The position numbers and the translations under genes were made by a program. The notes below the pieces were generated by a model. It saw only the letters and a program-made list of their open reading frames with translations. It searched no databases and was not told where the DNA came from. Of a stretch of 5,815 nucleotides of DNA, positions 1 to 5,815 are shown piece after piece. The stretch is from Acidobacteriota bacterium (GTDB lineage Bacteria; Acidobacteriota; Terriglobia; UBA7540). Positions within the stretch are counted from its first letter, which is position 1. The number at the start of each line of letters is the position of its first letter. The stretch is taken from contig JAKAWO010000201.1 of the NCBI GenBank assembly GCA_021827255.1, forward strand, positions 1 through 5,815, read 5' to 3'.

Positions 1-39
1 GGCGCAGCGCGCCGTACCTTTCTTTGATTCCAGCCATGG

Positions 40-56
40 CATCCATCCCGTGGATG
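40..56. repeat. Short inverted repeat near the left edge
   Basis: CATCCA (40-45) and TGGATG (51-56) are perfect 6-bp arms around the loop TCCCG. The only ATG pair that could open a further minus-strand gene here (at 46 and 37) is within or right next to this dyad, which weakens the case for a gene start. Confidence 0.4.
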
Positions 57-158
57 AGGATAGACCAAGGCTGCCCAAAATGGAACTGTTATTTGCTAAC
101 AATCTCTTAGTGCAGCTCCGTCAGCCGCGACGTCCCCGGTTCTTGCCTGCGCCAGGGC

Positions 159-175
159 AGCGCCGTGTGGGCGCT
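159..175. repeat. Short inverted repeat downstream of actC
   Basis: AGCGCC (159-164) and GGCGCT (170-175) are perfect 6-bp arms around the loop GTGTG. It lies nine bases from the hairpin at 184-203. No T-run follows on either strand. Its function is unknown. Confidence 0.4.
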
Positions 176-183
176 ACCAGTTT

Positions 184-203
184 GGCGGCCCCGGCCCGCC
201 GCC
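184..203. repeat. GC-rich hairpin just after the actC stop
   Basis: GGCGGC (184-189) and GCCGCC (198-203) form a perfect 6-bp stem with an 8-base loop. It begins five bases after the actC stop codon in the direction of transcription. The next bases on the minus strand are AAACTGG, with no U-tract. It might slow 3'-end decay of the transcript, but it does not look like an intrinsic terminator. Confidence 0.4.
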
Positions 204-208
204 ACAGA

Positions 209-1594
209 TTAAGCCGCGCGTTTCTCCGATGTTTTGTGAACCAGTTCCCGCATTTCGAAGATCGAAATCATCGGCAGAAAGCGAATGAACAAATAAAACA
301 GCGTGAAGAACAGGCCGATTGAGCCGAGAAACGTCATCCAATCCCATCGAGTCGGATAGTACATTCCCCAAGAAGACGGCACAAAGTCGCGGTTGAGGCT
401 GGTGATGATGATCACGAATCGCTCCAGCCACATGCCGGTCTGCACGGAAAGCGACATAAAGAAAAGCGCCAGCATATTTCGCCGCACCTTGGAAAACCAA
501 AGCAATTGCGGGATCGCCAGGTTCGCCGCAATCAAGATCCAATAGACCACGGCGTACGGCCCAAACATGCGATTCATGATCATGAACCGGTCAAACGGAT
601 TGCCGCTGTAAAAAGCCATGAAAGTTTCCATGGCGTAGCTGTAAGCGACAATCAGTCCTGTGGCTAGCATGATCTTGGCCATGGTGTCCATGTGGCGGAG
701 GGTGACGAAATCTTCCAGGCCGTAATATTTGCGCAACGGGATGGCCAGGCACAGCACCATCGCGAAGCCAGAATAAATCGCCCCAGCGACGAAGTAAGGC
801 GGGAAGATGGTGCTGTGCCAGCCGGGTTCAATGGCGATGGTGAAGTCAAAGCTCACCACGGTGTGGACGGAGACGACGAGCGGCGTGGCCAAGCCCGCCA
901 GGAGCAGGGAAGCCGTTTCATATCGCTTCCAGTGCTTGGCCGAACCTCGCCACCCCATGGCCAGGATGCCGTAAACAACCTGTTTGATCTTGGTCGTGGC
1001 GCGGTCGCGAATCGTCGCCAGGTCCGGGATCATCCCGACAAACCAGAATAGAATTGAGACGGTGGCATACGTCGAAACCGCAAACACATCCCAGACCAGC
1101 GGGCTGCGGAACTGCGGCCACAGCGTCATGGTGTCCGGGTAGGGAAACAGCCAGTAAAACAGCCACGGCCGGCCCATGTGCAGCAGTGGAAACATTCCCG
1201 CGCACGCCACGGCGAAGATCGTCATCGCTTCCGCAAAGCGGTTGACGGCGGACCGCCATTGCTGGCGCATCAAGAGCAAGAAGGCGGAAATCAGCGTCCC
1301 CGCGTGCCCAATTCCAATCCACCATACGAAATTGACAATCGCAAACCCCCAGCCCACTGGGATGTTGATGCCCCAAATGCCGACACCCTTGGCGAACAGA
1401 ACCGTGATGGCGAGGTTGAGCGTCAGCAGCAGCGCGATGGCGACGGCAAAGCCCCCCATCCACTTCTTGCCCGTGCCTCGGGTCAGGACGATGGAGCTGA
1501 TCTTGTCCGTGACCGACCCGAACGAATGTCCGGGCGCGAGGACGGGCTCGGCGACCGCGGCGCCACTATTTTTCCCCGGTTCAGCGGGATCCAT
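209..1594 (-). CDS. actC: ActC, NrfD/PsrC-like quinol-oxidising membrane subunit of Alternative Complex III
   Basis: This 461-residue integral membrane protein of the NrfD/PsrC family shows about ten hydrophobic helices, near residues 47-68, 82-108, 120-138, 166-188, 228-248, 266-285, 304-325, 347-367, 374-396 and 419-440. Stretches typical of ActC are WWIGIGHAGTLISAFLLLMR (91-110), FPLLHMGRPWLFYWLFPYP (135-153) and SVHTVVSFDFTIAIEPGWH (242-260). They carry the conserved His, Arg and Asp residues expected around the quinol site and proposed proton path. Within ACIII it binds and oxidises membrane quinol and contacts ActB. Length is normal for the family. The ATG at 1594 lies inside the last codons of actB (14-bp overlap) and has AAGGAG seven bases upstream, so translation is probably coupled. 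Its paralogue ActF, which often lies further downstream in such operons, is not in the window; the position directly after actB supports ActC over ActF. Confidence 0.96.
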   Translation of the reverse strand: MDPAEPGKNSGAAVAEPVLAPGHSFGSVTDKISSIVLTRGTGKKWMGGFAVAIALLLTLNLAITVLFAKGVGIWGINIPVGWGFAIVNFVWWIGIGHAGTLISAFLLLMRQQWRSAVNRFAEAMTIFAVACAGMFPLLHMGRPWLFYWLFPYPDTMTLWPQFRSPLVWDVFAVSTYATVSILFWFVGMIPDLATIRDRATTKIKQVVYGILAMGWRGSAKHWKRYETASLLLAGLATPLVVSVHTVVSFDFTIAIEPGWHSTIFPPYFVAGAIYSGFAMVLCLAIPLRKYYGLEDFVTLRHMDTMAKIMLATGLIVAYSYAMETFMAFYSGNPFDRFMIMNRMFGPYAVVYWILIAANLAIPQLLWFSKVRRNMLALFFMSLSVQTGMWLERFVIIITSLNRDFVPSSWGMYYPTRWDWMTFLGSIGLFFTLFYLFIRFLPMISIFEMRELVHKTSEKRAA

Positions 1595-4500
1595 TCACTG
1601 ACTCCTTGATCTCCGGGTTGGGATTCCTGAGACGCGCCAAATAAGTGGTGCGCGGTCTCGTATTCAATTCTCTTAACAATCCATATTGCCGCGACTGTCC
1701 TTTCAGTTTGCTGACCCGGCTGCCGGGATCGTTGATATCACCAAACACGATCGCCTGGGTCGGGCAAACTTGCTGGCAGGCGGTTTGGATTTCGCCGTCG
1801 CGGACCTGGCGATTCTCGATTTGGGACTTGATCTTGGCCTCTTCGATTCTTTGAATGCAATAGGTACACTTTTCCATCACGCCGCGGCTGCGGACGGTGA
1901 CATCAGGATTCCTCAATCCGTACAGGCTGGGCGTGGTCCAATCCGAGTACAGATAGAAATTGAAGCGCCGAACCTTGTAGGGGCAGTTGTTCGAGCAATA
2001 TCGCGTGCCGACACAGCGGTTGTAAATCATCAGATTGAGCCCGCCGGGGCTGTGCACCGTGGCGCCGACCGGGCAGACGTATTCGCAGGGCGCGTTTTCG
2101 CACATCATGCAGGGCAAGGGCTCGTTGTAGATTTCGGGATGATCCAGGTCGCCGTGGAAGTAACTGTCCACGCGGATCCACTGCATAATGCGGCCGTCGT
2201 CCACCTGCTCCTTGCCCACGACGGCGATGTTGTTTTCCGAATAGCAGGCCACGACACAGGCATTGCAGCCCACACAGCTATTCAGGTCAATGGACATCCC
2301 CCATTGATAGCCTTCCTTGTAATTGTAAGGAGGATAGAGCGAGGGGGCCTGCGTAGTTTCCTGCGCCGGGTCGGCGGCAAAATCAGGGTTGCGGCGGAAT
2401 TCCTCGAGGGTGCCCACGCGCACCAAGTCGCGCTTGAAGGCTTGCACGCTCTCGAGCTCTAGCAGTTCGCCTTGCTGGTCAATGGTGTGAAAATATTGGG
2501 TCGTCACCAAATGGTAGCGTTTGCCCGTCGGCTGCGGTGGGGAAGCAAAGGCCGTCCACATCTGCTCCGAAGTCCTCAGCACATAAGCGTTGAATCCCGG
2601 ACCGTTGCCCACCCGTCCGGCTCGGGCGCGACCGTAGCCTAGGGGAAGGGTGATACTGCCGTCGGCGTGGCCGGGGACGATGAGGATGGGGAAGGTTTGG
2701 CTGCGGCCGTTGACCGTGATCTTGACCACCTCTTCCCGCGTCAGCCGCAGGCGCTCCGCGGTGGCCGGACTGAGCATGGCGGCGTTGTCCCAGGTCAGCT
2801 TGGTGATCGGTCGGGGCAGCTCCTGCAGCCAGGGGTTGTTTGCAAATCGGCCGTCCCAGACGTTCGTGTCCAACCGGAAGGAGATTTCGAGCCGGCCGGC
2901 GGGCGCGGAAGCCGGCGGACCCGCGACGGAATCAAAATCGGGGTTGAGTTTGACCGGTTTGGGCGGAAAGGCGGTTCCGGGAATAACGCCTTGCTCGAGG
3001 GCCGCTTCCCAGAACCGCTCGAAATCTTTGGAAAGGTTTTGCGTTTTCCAGTATTTGCGGACTGTTTGATGCGGTGTGAGACTTTCTTCGCTCAGCAGCG
3101 CATTCATCAGCTCGTGCGAAGTTTTGCCGGCGTAGAGCGGAGCGATCAGCGGTTGGATGACGGTCGCTGTGCCGTCGTAAGCACGAACGTCGCTCCAGGA
3201 TTCCAGGTAATGCGCCGCCGGAATGTGCCACTGGCAGAGATAGGACGTTTCGTCGTCGTAAAGGCTCCAATGCACTCGCTGCTTGACCTTGAGCAGCGCC
3301 TCGGCGAACTGAAGGTCGGCCGGCGCGTCATAAACAGGGTTGCCGCCGAAAATCAGCAGCGTCTCGACCTTGCCAGCTTGGATGTCGGCGACCAGATCGC
3401 GCAGAGATTGGAGCTGGTTCATCGGTCCCGCTTCAATGGGGTTGGTATAGACCACCGTCTTGCCGGCATTGCCCAGCGCGTCATTGATGGCATGAGCCAG
3501 AGCATGGACGGCGGGCGGCTGCTGGTCGCCGGCGAGGACCAGGCTCGAACCGCGATGCCTCTCGAGGTCGCGCGCTAGCGCGGGAATCCAGTCGGAGGGA
3601 ACTTGCGAGGGCGCCGCCGGCACGGCTCCATTCAGCTTCACGCCAAGCGCCGCGGCCACCACACGGGTGAACGTTTCAATTTGATGGGCCGGCAACGCCA
3701 GCCGGTGGTCAGCCAGGGTTCCGGTGCCGGAGGGCATGGCTTCCACAAGGTAGAGGCGGTTCATCGTGCTGTCCGGGCCAATGATTCGCCGCTTGTTTGA
3801 AAAGTCTCGCGCATAACGGACGCTGCCTGGCCCAAAGCACTGGAAGTCGGCGTCGAGAGAAAGAATGACATCCGCCTGATCGAAGCGGTAGTAGGCGTTG
3901 AGGTGCTCGCCAAACGCCCGCCGCGCGCCTTCACGCGCCGAATCGCGGCTGGCGGCCTCGTATTGGTGCCACTTTGCCGCTGGAAACTGCTGCAGAAGGC
4001 GAGCAATCTGATCGCCCAGCGTGGGGGAAGCTACCGTTCCAGTTAACAGCCGCAGCCCCTCCCCTCTGTTCCCGCCGTAAGAACTTCGTAAGCCTGCGAC
4101 CACACCCAGGAAATCACTCCAGTTCCCCAAGTGTCCTTCGTGCAGGACAACCTGGGAGCGGTCCGGATCGTAAAGGCCGTATATGGAGGCTTGTGACAAC
4201 GTGTCCGTGGCGCCTAGACTCGCCGGATGGTCGGGGTTACCCTCGATTTTGGTTGGCCGCCCAAGATGGCTTTCGACCAGAAGCCCGATCCCACAGCCGT
4301 CCAAGGGCATGGCGGTGGCGTAAAAGAGGGGTTTGCCGGGCTGGAACTCAACCGGCGGATGAACATAGGGAACGATTTTCTCGAGAGGAATCTTGACGCA
4401 AGCGGTCAGGCCGGAAACCGTTGCTGAGGCTGCCATCAGCTTGAGGAGATTGCGGCGGCTAATTCCCCGCCCGCTTTGGGTGACCGTCCCGGGAGCGAAC

Positions 4501-4640
4501 TCATGCTTCGCCAGCTCGCGGTATCTCGGCGTCTCCGCCAGCTCCTCGAGCCCGCGCCAAAAGCGCCGATGCCCGCCCTTGGCCAAGCCCGAACGGAGCT
4601 CGGAAATATCTACGAAATCTTTTGGCCTTCGGTCGTTCAT
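1581..4640 (-). CDS. actB: ActB, fused molybdopterin-oxidoreductase-like / Fe-S subunit of Alternative Complex III
   Basis: From the ATG at 4640 the protein has 1019 residues. A roughly 60-residue tail containing FWRGLEELAETPRYRELA precedes a Tat motif, SRRNLLK (61-67), and a lipobox LTAC ending at Cys81, so it is probably exported folded and lipid-anchored. Residues of about 95-705 resemble molybdopterin oxidoreductases (GNPDHPASLGATD near 134-146); this half is known to hold no molybdenum in ACIII. Residues of about 775-995 are an NrfC/PsrB-like ferredoxin half with 15 cluster cysteines: 789/792/795/799, 844/847/852/856, 876/882/886 and 925/928/955/959. Thr879 fills the sixteenth position, which fits three [4Fe-4S] clusters and one [3Fe-4S]. 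The subunit carries electrons from ActC quinol oxidation to ActA. The frame stays open up to a TTG at 4688, but that start would overlap actA by 22 bp and adds residues unlike the family. The ATG leaves a 26-nt gap, with AAGAGG 13 nt upstream. Confidence 0.96.
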   Translation of the reverse strand: MNDRRPKDFVDISELRSGLAKGGHRRFWRGLEELAETPRYRELAKHEFAPGTVTQSGRGISRRNLLKLMAASATVSGLTACVKIPLEKIVPYVHPPVEFQPGKPLFYATAMPLDGCGIGLLVESHLGRPTKIEGNPDHPASLGATDTLSQASIYGLYDPDRSQVVLHEGHLGNWSDFLGVVAGLRSSYGGNRGEGLRLLTGTVASPTLGDQIARLLQQFPAAKWHQYEAASRDSAREGARRAFGEHLNAYYRFDQADVILSLDADFQCFGPGSVRYARDFSNKRRIIGPDSTMNRLYLVEAMPSGTGTLADHRLALPAHQIETFTRVVAAALGVKLNGAVPAAPSQVPSDWIPALARDLERHRGSSLVLAGDQQPPAVHALAHAINDALGNAGKTVVYTNPIEAGPMNQLQSLRDLVADIQAGKVETLLIFGGNPVYDAPADLQFAEALLKVKQRVHWSLYDDETSYLCQWHIPAAHYLESWSDVRAYDGTATVIQPLIAPLYAGKTSHELMNALLSEESLTPHQTVRKYWKTQNLSKDFERFWEAALEQGVIPGTAFPPKPVKLNPDFDSVAGPPASAPAGRLEISFRLDTNVWDGRFANNPWLQELPRPITKLTWDNAAMLSPATAERLRLTREEVVKITVNGRSQTFPILIVPGHADGSITLPLGYGRARAGRVGNGPGFNAYVLRTSEQMWTAFASPPQPTGKRYHLVTTQYFHTIDQQGELLELESVQAFKRDLVRVGTLEEFRRNPDFAADPAQETTQAPSLYPPYNYKEGYQWGMSIDLNSCVGCNACVVACYSENNIAVVGKEQVDDGRIMQWIRVDSYFHGDLDHPEIYNEPLPCMMCENAPCEYVCPVGATVHSPGGLNLMIYNRCVGTRYCSNNCPYKVRRFNFYLYSDWTTPSLYGLRNPDVTVRSRGVMEKCTYCIQRIEEAKIKSQIENRQVRDGEIQTACQQVCPTQAIVFGDINDPGSRVSKLKGQSRQYGLLRELNTRPRTTYLARLRNPNPEIKESVNGSR
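1602..1607 (-). promoter_or_regulatory. Shine-Dalgarno site of actC
   Basis: AAGGAG on the minus strand lies seven bases before the actC ATG and inside the actB coding sequence. It is the only strong ribosome site of the three genes and fixes the actC start at 1594. Because the two reading frames overlap by 14 bp, a ribosome finishing actB would stop right at this site, which suggests translational coupling. Confidence 0.85.
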
Positions 4641-4666
4641 TCTCGGCTCAGCGCCTCTTGTGGTGT

Positions 4667-5356
4667 CTAGCGATGGCACGTATCGCAACTCGTCAAACTT
4701 CGGACCCTGTATCTTTTAACCAGTAGCTCACCCAACCGGAGCTGACTGGTGTAAACCACACTCTTATATACCAGTGGGTGCTTTTTGCTGGGGCGATGGT
4801 AAATCGGGTCAAAAACCTGGGCGCGCGGCCGAACGTAGCGGTCGGGGTGGTTGTGACAATTCAAGCACCAACGCATGTAAAGCGTATGCTCCCGCCAGGT
4901 GATGGGCATCTTGCCAATTTCCCCATGACAGGTGGTGCAGCCGATCCCTTTGTGGATGTGGATCGCATGATTGAAATAAACAAAATCGGGCAGCGCGTTG
5001 ACCCGCGTCCACTCGATCGCTTGATCTTCGCGATAGCTGGCCCGCACAGGAGCGAGCATGGGGCTGTGGACCCAGAGCTGCGAATGGCAGGTCATGCAAG
5101 TGTGGGTGGTCGGCATTCCCGCGTACCAGGAGGTTTCCACCGTCGTGTGACAGTAGCGGCAATCAATGCCGTCCGTCACCGTATGGTGCCGGTGGCTAAA
5201 AGGAACGGGTTGCGGCAACGGCTCTTTGACGTAGGTCATGTAGGCGGAGCGATTGACTTTCCAGCTGATGTAGCCGATGGCCGCAATCAGTAACACCACG
5301 CCGAAAATGGTCGCCCGAGCGATGGTGTTGAAACTACGATGGAAAATCTGCGACAT
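4667..5356 (-). CDS. actA: ActA, pentaheme cytochrome c subunit of Alternative Complex III
   Basis: This 229-residue protein has one hydrophobic segment at about residues 13-32, which should anchor it in the inner membrane with the rest in the periplasm. Five c-type heme sites are visible: CRYCH (66-70), CMTCH (87-91), CTTCH (140-144), CLNCH (164-168) and CDTCH (224-228). The protein ends one residue after the last site, as ActA proteins commonly do. Extra histidines in PFSHRHH (52-58) and FNHAIHIH (128-135) are likely distal heme ligands. In ACIII, ActA takes electrons from the ActB Fe-S clusters and hands them to a cytochrome c or oxidase. The ATG start gives a good membrane anchor. Its only purine-rich upstream stretch, AGGGGC at 5371-5376, lies 14 nt away, so the ribosome site is weak. 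It is the first gene of the operon, followed by actB after 26 nt. The identification rests on the heme pattern together with the neighbouring actB and actC. Confidence 0.95.
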   Translation of the reverse strand: MSQIFHRSFNTIARATIFGVVLLIAAIGYISWKVNRSAYMTYVKEPLPQPVPFSHRHHTVTDGIDCRYCHTTVETSWYAGMPTTHTCMTCHSQLWVHSPMLAPVRASYREDQAIEWTRVNALPDFVYFNHAIHIHKGIGCTTCHGEIGKMPITWREHTLYMRWCLNCHNHPDRYVRPRAQVFDPIYHRPSKKHPLVYKSVVYTSQLRLGELLVKRYRVRSLTSCDTCHR

Positions 5357-5440
5357 CAGAGTTTTTTGAGGCCCCTAAACAGGCTTCACACATCGTCTTG
5401 CTGGCGCTGCTGTCAAAAGCGAGGCTGGTTCAGGCCTTGC

Positions 5441-5500
5441 TCAAGACCCTGCCGAAAGATCCCGGCTTTGGCCTTAGCTTTAGACAGCGCTGGGTCTTGA
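5441..5500. repeat. Inverted repeat, 9-bp perfect arms, in the actA leader
   Basis: TCAAGACCC (5441-5449) and GGGTCTTGA (5492-5500) are exact reverse complements, separated by 42 bases. The interior holds a further small dyad, GCCG (5451-5454) with CGGC (5463-5466). In a leader transcript this could fold as a long-range stem with an internal hairpin. No U-tract follows on either strand, so it is not a simple intrinsic terminator. Confidence 0.5.
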
Positions 5501-5511
5501 AGTGCGCTCCA

Positions 5512-5532
5512 CGGAAGCTTTGCAAACTTCCG
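5512..5532. repeat. Hairpin-forming inverted repeat in the actA leader
   Basis: CGGAAG (5512-5517) and CTTCCG (5527-5532) form a perfect 6-bp stem around a 9-base loop. No run of T follows on either strand. It lies 12 bases from the 9-bp inverted repeat at 5441-5500, so the leader has at least two adjacent potential stems. Confidence 0.5.
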
Positions 5533-5694
5533 AGAAGACCACCGACGCTTCCGACGGGGGCAACGCATGAGAGCGGTGCGGGAAATCCCTGGCGCATGCC
5601 GTTCGGCTGCGAGCAAGCCCCTTCCTTCGCGCTGAGCCTTCGTAGCGACACAGTTGTGAGGAATTTCCGACCCGCTACCCACTGCAAATTTCGC

Positions 5695-5723
5695 AATATA
5701 CAACAACGCTTTCTCGAATGCAA
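5695..5723 (-). promoter_or_regulatory. Candidate sigma70-type promoter for actABC
   Basis: Reading the minus strand, TTGCAT (5723-5718) is followed after exactly 17 bases by TATATT (5700-5695). The -10 matches the consensus in five of six positions and the -35 in three of six. The stretch just upstream, 5721-5750, is rich in A and T tracts and could act as an UP element. Transcription would start near 5688 and leave a leader of about 330 nt before the actA ATG. No better -35/-10 pair was seen closer to the gene. The call is by eye and unverified. Confidence 0.45.
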
Positions 5724-5743
5724 AATGTTTTTGACATATTTTG
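5721..5743. repeat. AT-rich inverted repeat over the candidate -35 element
   Basis: CAAAAT (5721-5726) and ATTTTG (5738-5743) are perfect 6-bp inverted arms separated by 11 bases. The left arm overlaps the proposed -35 hexamer (5718-5723). A dyad in this place could be a regulator binding site. Short AT-rich dyads also arise by chance, so confidence that it is functional is low. Confidence 0.35.
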
Positions 5744-5815
5744 AGATCTTACGAGAAAAACTTTCCAGCGGGTGAGGTGAAATTCGGAGTGGAGTAGCCC
5801 CTTTACGGTAGATCG

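Larger units (their letters stand above)
1..208. other. Non-coding region downstream of actC, possible dispersed repeat
   Basis: No supported gene follows actC within the 208 bases available. The stretch contains three short inverted repeats (184-203, 159-175 and 40-56), none followed by a T-run on the minus strand, so no intrinsic terminator is visible. One minus-strand frame from an ATG at 46 runs open to the window edge for 15 codons but lacks a ribosome site and begins inside a hairpin. In another frame positions 38-3 read HGWNQRKVRRAA, a peptide I associate with intergenic repeats in verrucomicrobial genomes. That is an impression, not a verified match. Confidence 0.5.
5357..5815. other. 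Non-coding region upstream of actA
   Basis: This 459-base stretch has no convincing gene. Two overlapping minus-strand frames of 97 codons (5413-5706 and 5430-5723) and one plus-strand frame of 125 codons (5398-5775) are open. Their products are rich in Arg, Ser, Pro and Cys, show no domain or membrane segment, and overlap one another in several frames, as expected of open but non-coding DNA. The stretch does hold a candidate promoter at 5695-5723 and inverted repeats at 5441-5500, 5512-5532 and 5721-5743. No tRNA or known riboswitch was recognised. The last 50 bases show nothing assignable to another gene. Confidence 0.7.

Noticed and set aside
1..46. Possible start of actD on the minus strand (ATG at 46 or 37, reading MDAMAGIKERYGALR to the edge)
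   Set aside because: Only 15 codons are visible. There is no ribosome site, the start lies in a hairpin, and actD normally sits right after actC rather than 162 bases away. The tyrosine-glycine pair vaguely recalls ActD N-termini, but that is not enough.
184..203. Intrinsic terminator after actC
   Set aside because: The hairpin is GC-rich, but no U-run follows on the minus strand, so factor-independent termination is unlikely.
1686..2462. Long plus-strand open frame of 258 codons antisense to actB
   Set aside because: It mirrors the codon pattern of actB, has no recognisable domain and lies wholly inside a well-supported gene. The same holds for the 303-codon frame at 2667-3578.
4641..4688. 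Upstream extension of actB to a start at 4688
   Set aside because: The codon there is TTG, it would overlap actA by 22 bp, and the 16 extra residues do not look like an ActB N-terminus. The ATG at 4640 fits better.
5388..5416. Closer actA promoter with a perfect TTGACA at 5411-5416 (minus strand)
   Set aside because: At 17 bases the -10 would be ATGTGT, and the 16- and 18-base alternatives are equally poor. The pair at 5695-5723 has a much better -10.
5413..5723. Minus-strand frames of 97 codons upstream of actA
   Set aside because: Two frames overlap over nearly the same bases with low-complexity basic products and no family features. A 125-codon plus-strand frame covers the same DNA. Open frames without constraint are the simplest reading.
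5731..5759. Divergent plus-strand promoter from TTGACA at 5731-5736
   Set aside because: No acceptable -10 lies 16-18 bases downstream (AGAAAA at 17), and no gene start follows on the plus strand before the window ends.

Overview
The window carries the first three genes of an Alternative Complex III (ACIII) operon, all on the minus strand and in the usual order actA, actB, actC. ACIII is a membrane quinol oxidase that stands in for the cytochrome bc1 complex in many Bacteroidota, Verrucomicrobiota, Acidobacteriota, Planctomycetota and Chloroflexota. The moderately GC-rich composition, the single-polypeptide ActB and my general impression of the protein and intergenic sequences suggest Verrucomicrobiota, possibly a Pedosphaera-like lineage. 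That is an inference and cannot be settled without a search.

Layout, in transcription order (right to left). Positions 5815-5357 are an upstream non-coding region. It holds a sigma70-like promoter (TATATT at 5695-5700, TTGCAT at 5718-5723, 17-nt spacer), an AT-rich inverted repeat over the -35, and a roughly 330-nt leader with two more inverted repeats. Positions 5356-4667 are actA, a membrane-anchored pentaheme cytochrome c. Positions 4640-1581 are actB, a Tat-exported, probably lipidated protein that joins a molybdopterin-oxidoreductase-like half to a four-cluster iron-sulfur half. Positions 1594-209 are actC, a ten-helix NrfD/PsrC-type membrane protein; it overlaps the end of actB by 14 bp and has a strong Shine-Dalgarno site inside actB. 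Positions 208-1 hold no convincing gene, only small inverted repeats.

Together, ActC would oxidise membrane quinol, ActB's Fe-S clusters would carry the electrons, and ActA's hemes would pass them to a soluble or membrane cytochrome c or directly to a terminal oxidase. ActD, ActE and ActF, and the cytochrome oxidase genes often found next to them, are not in the window. The gap after actC is unusually long for this operon type. I see no previously undescribed system here. The points most worth a second look are the two non-coding flanks.
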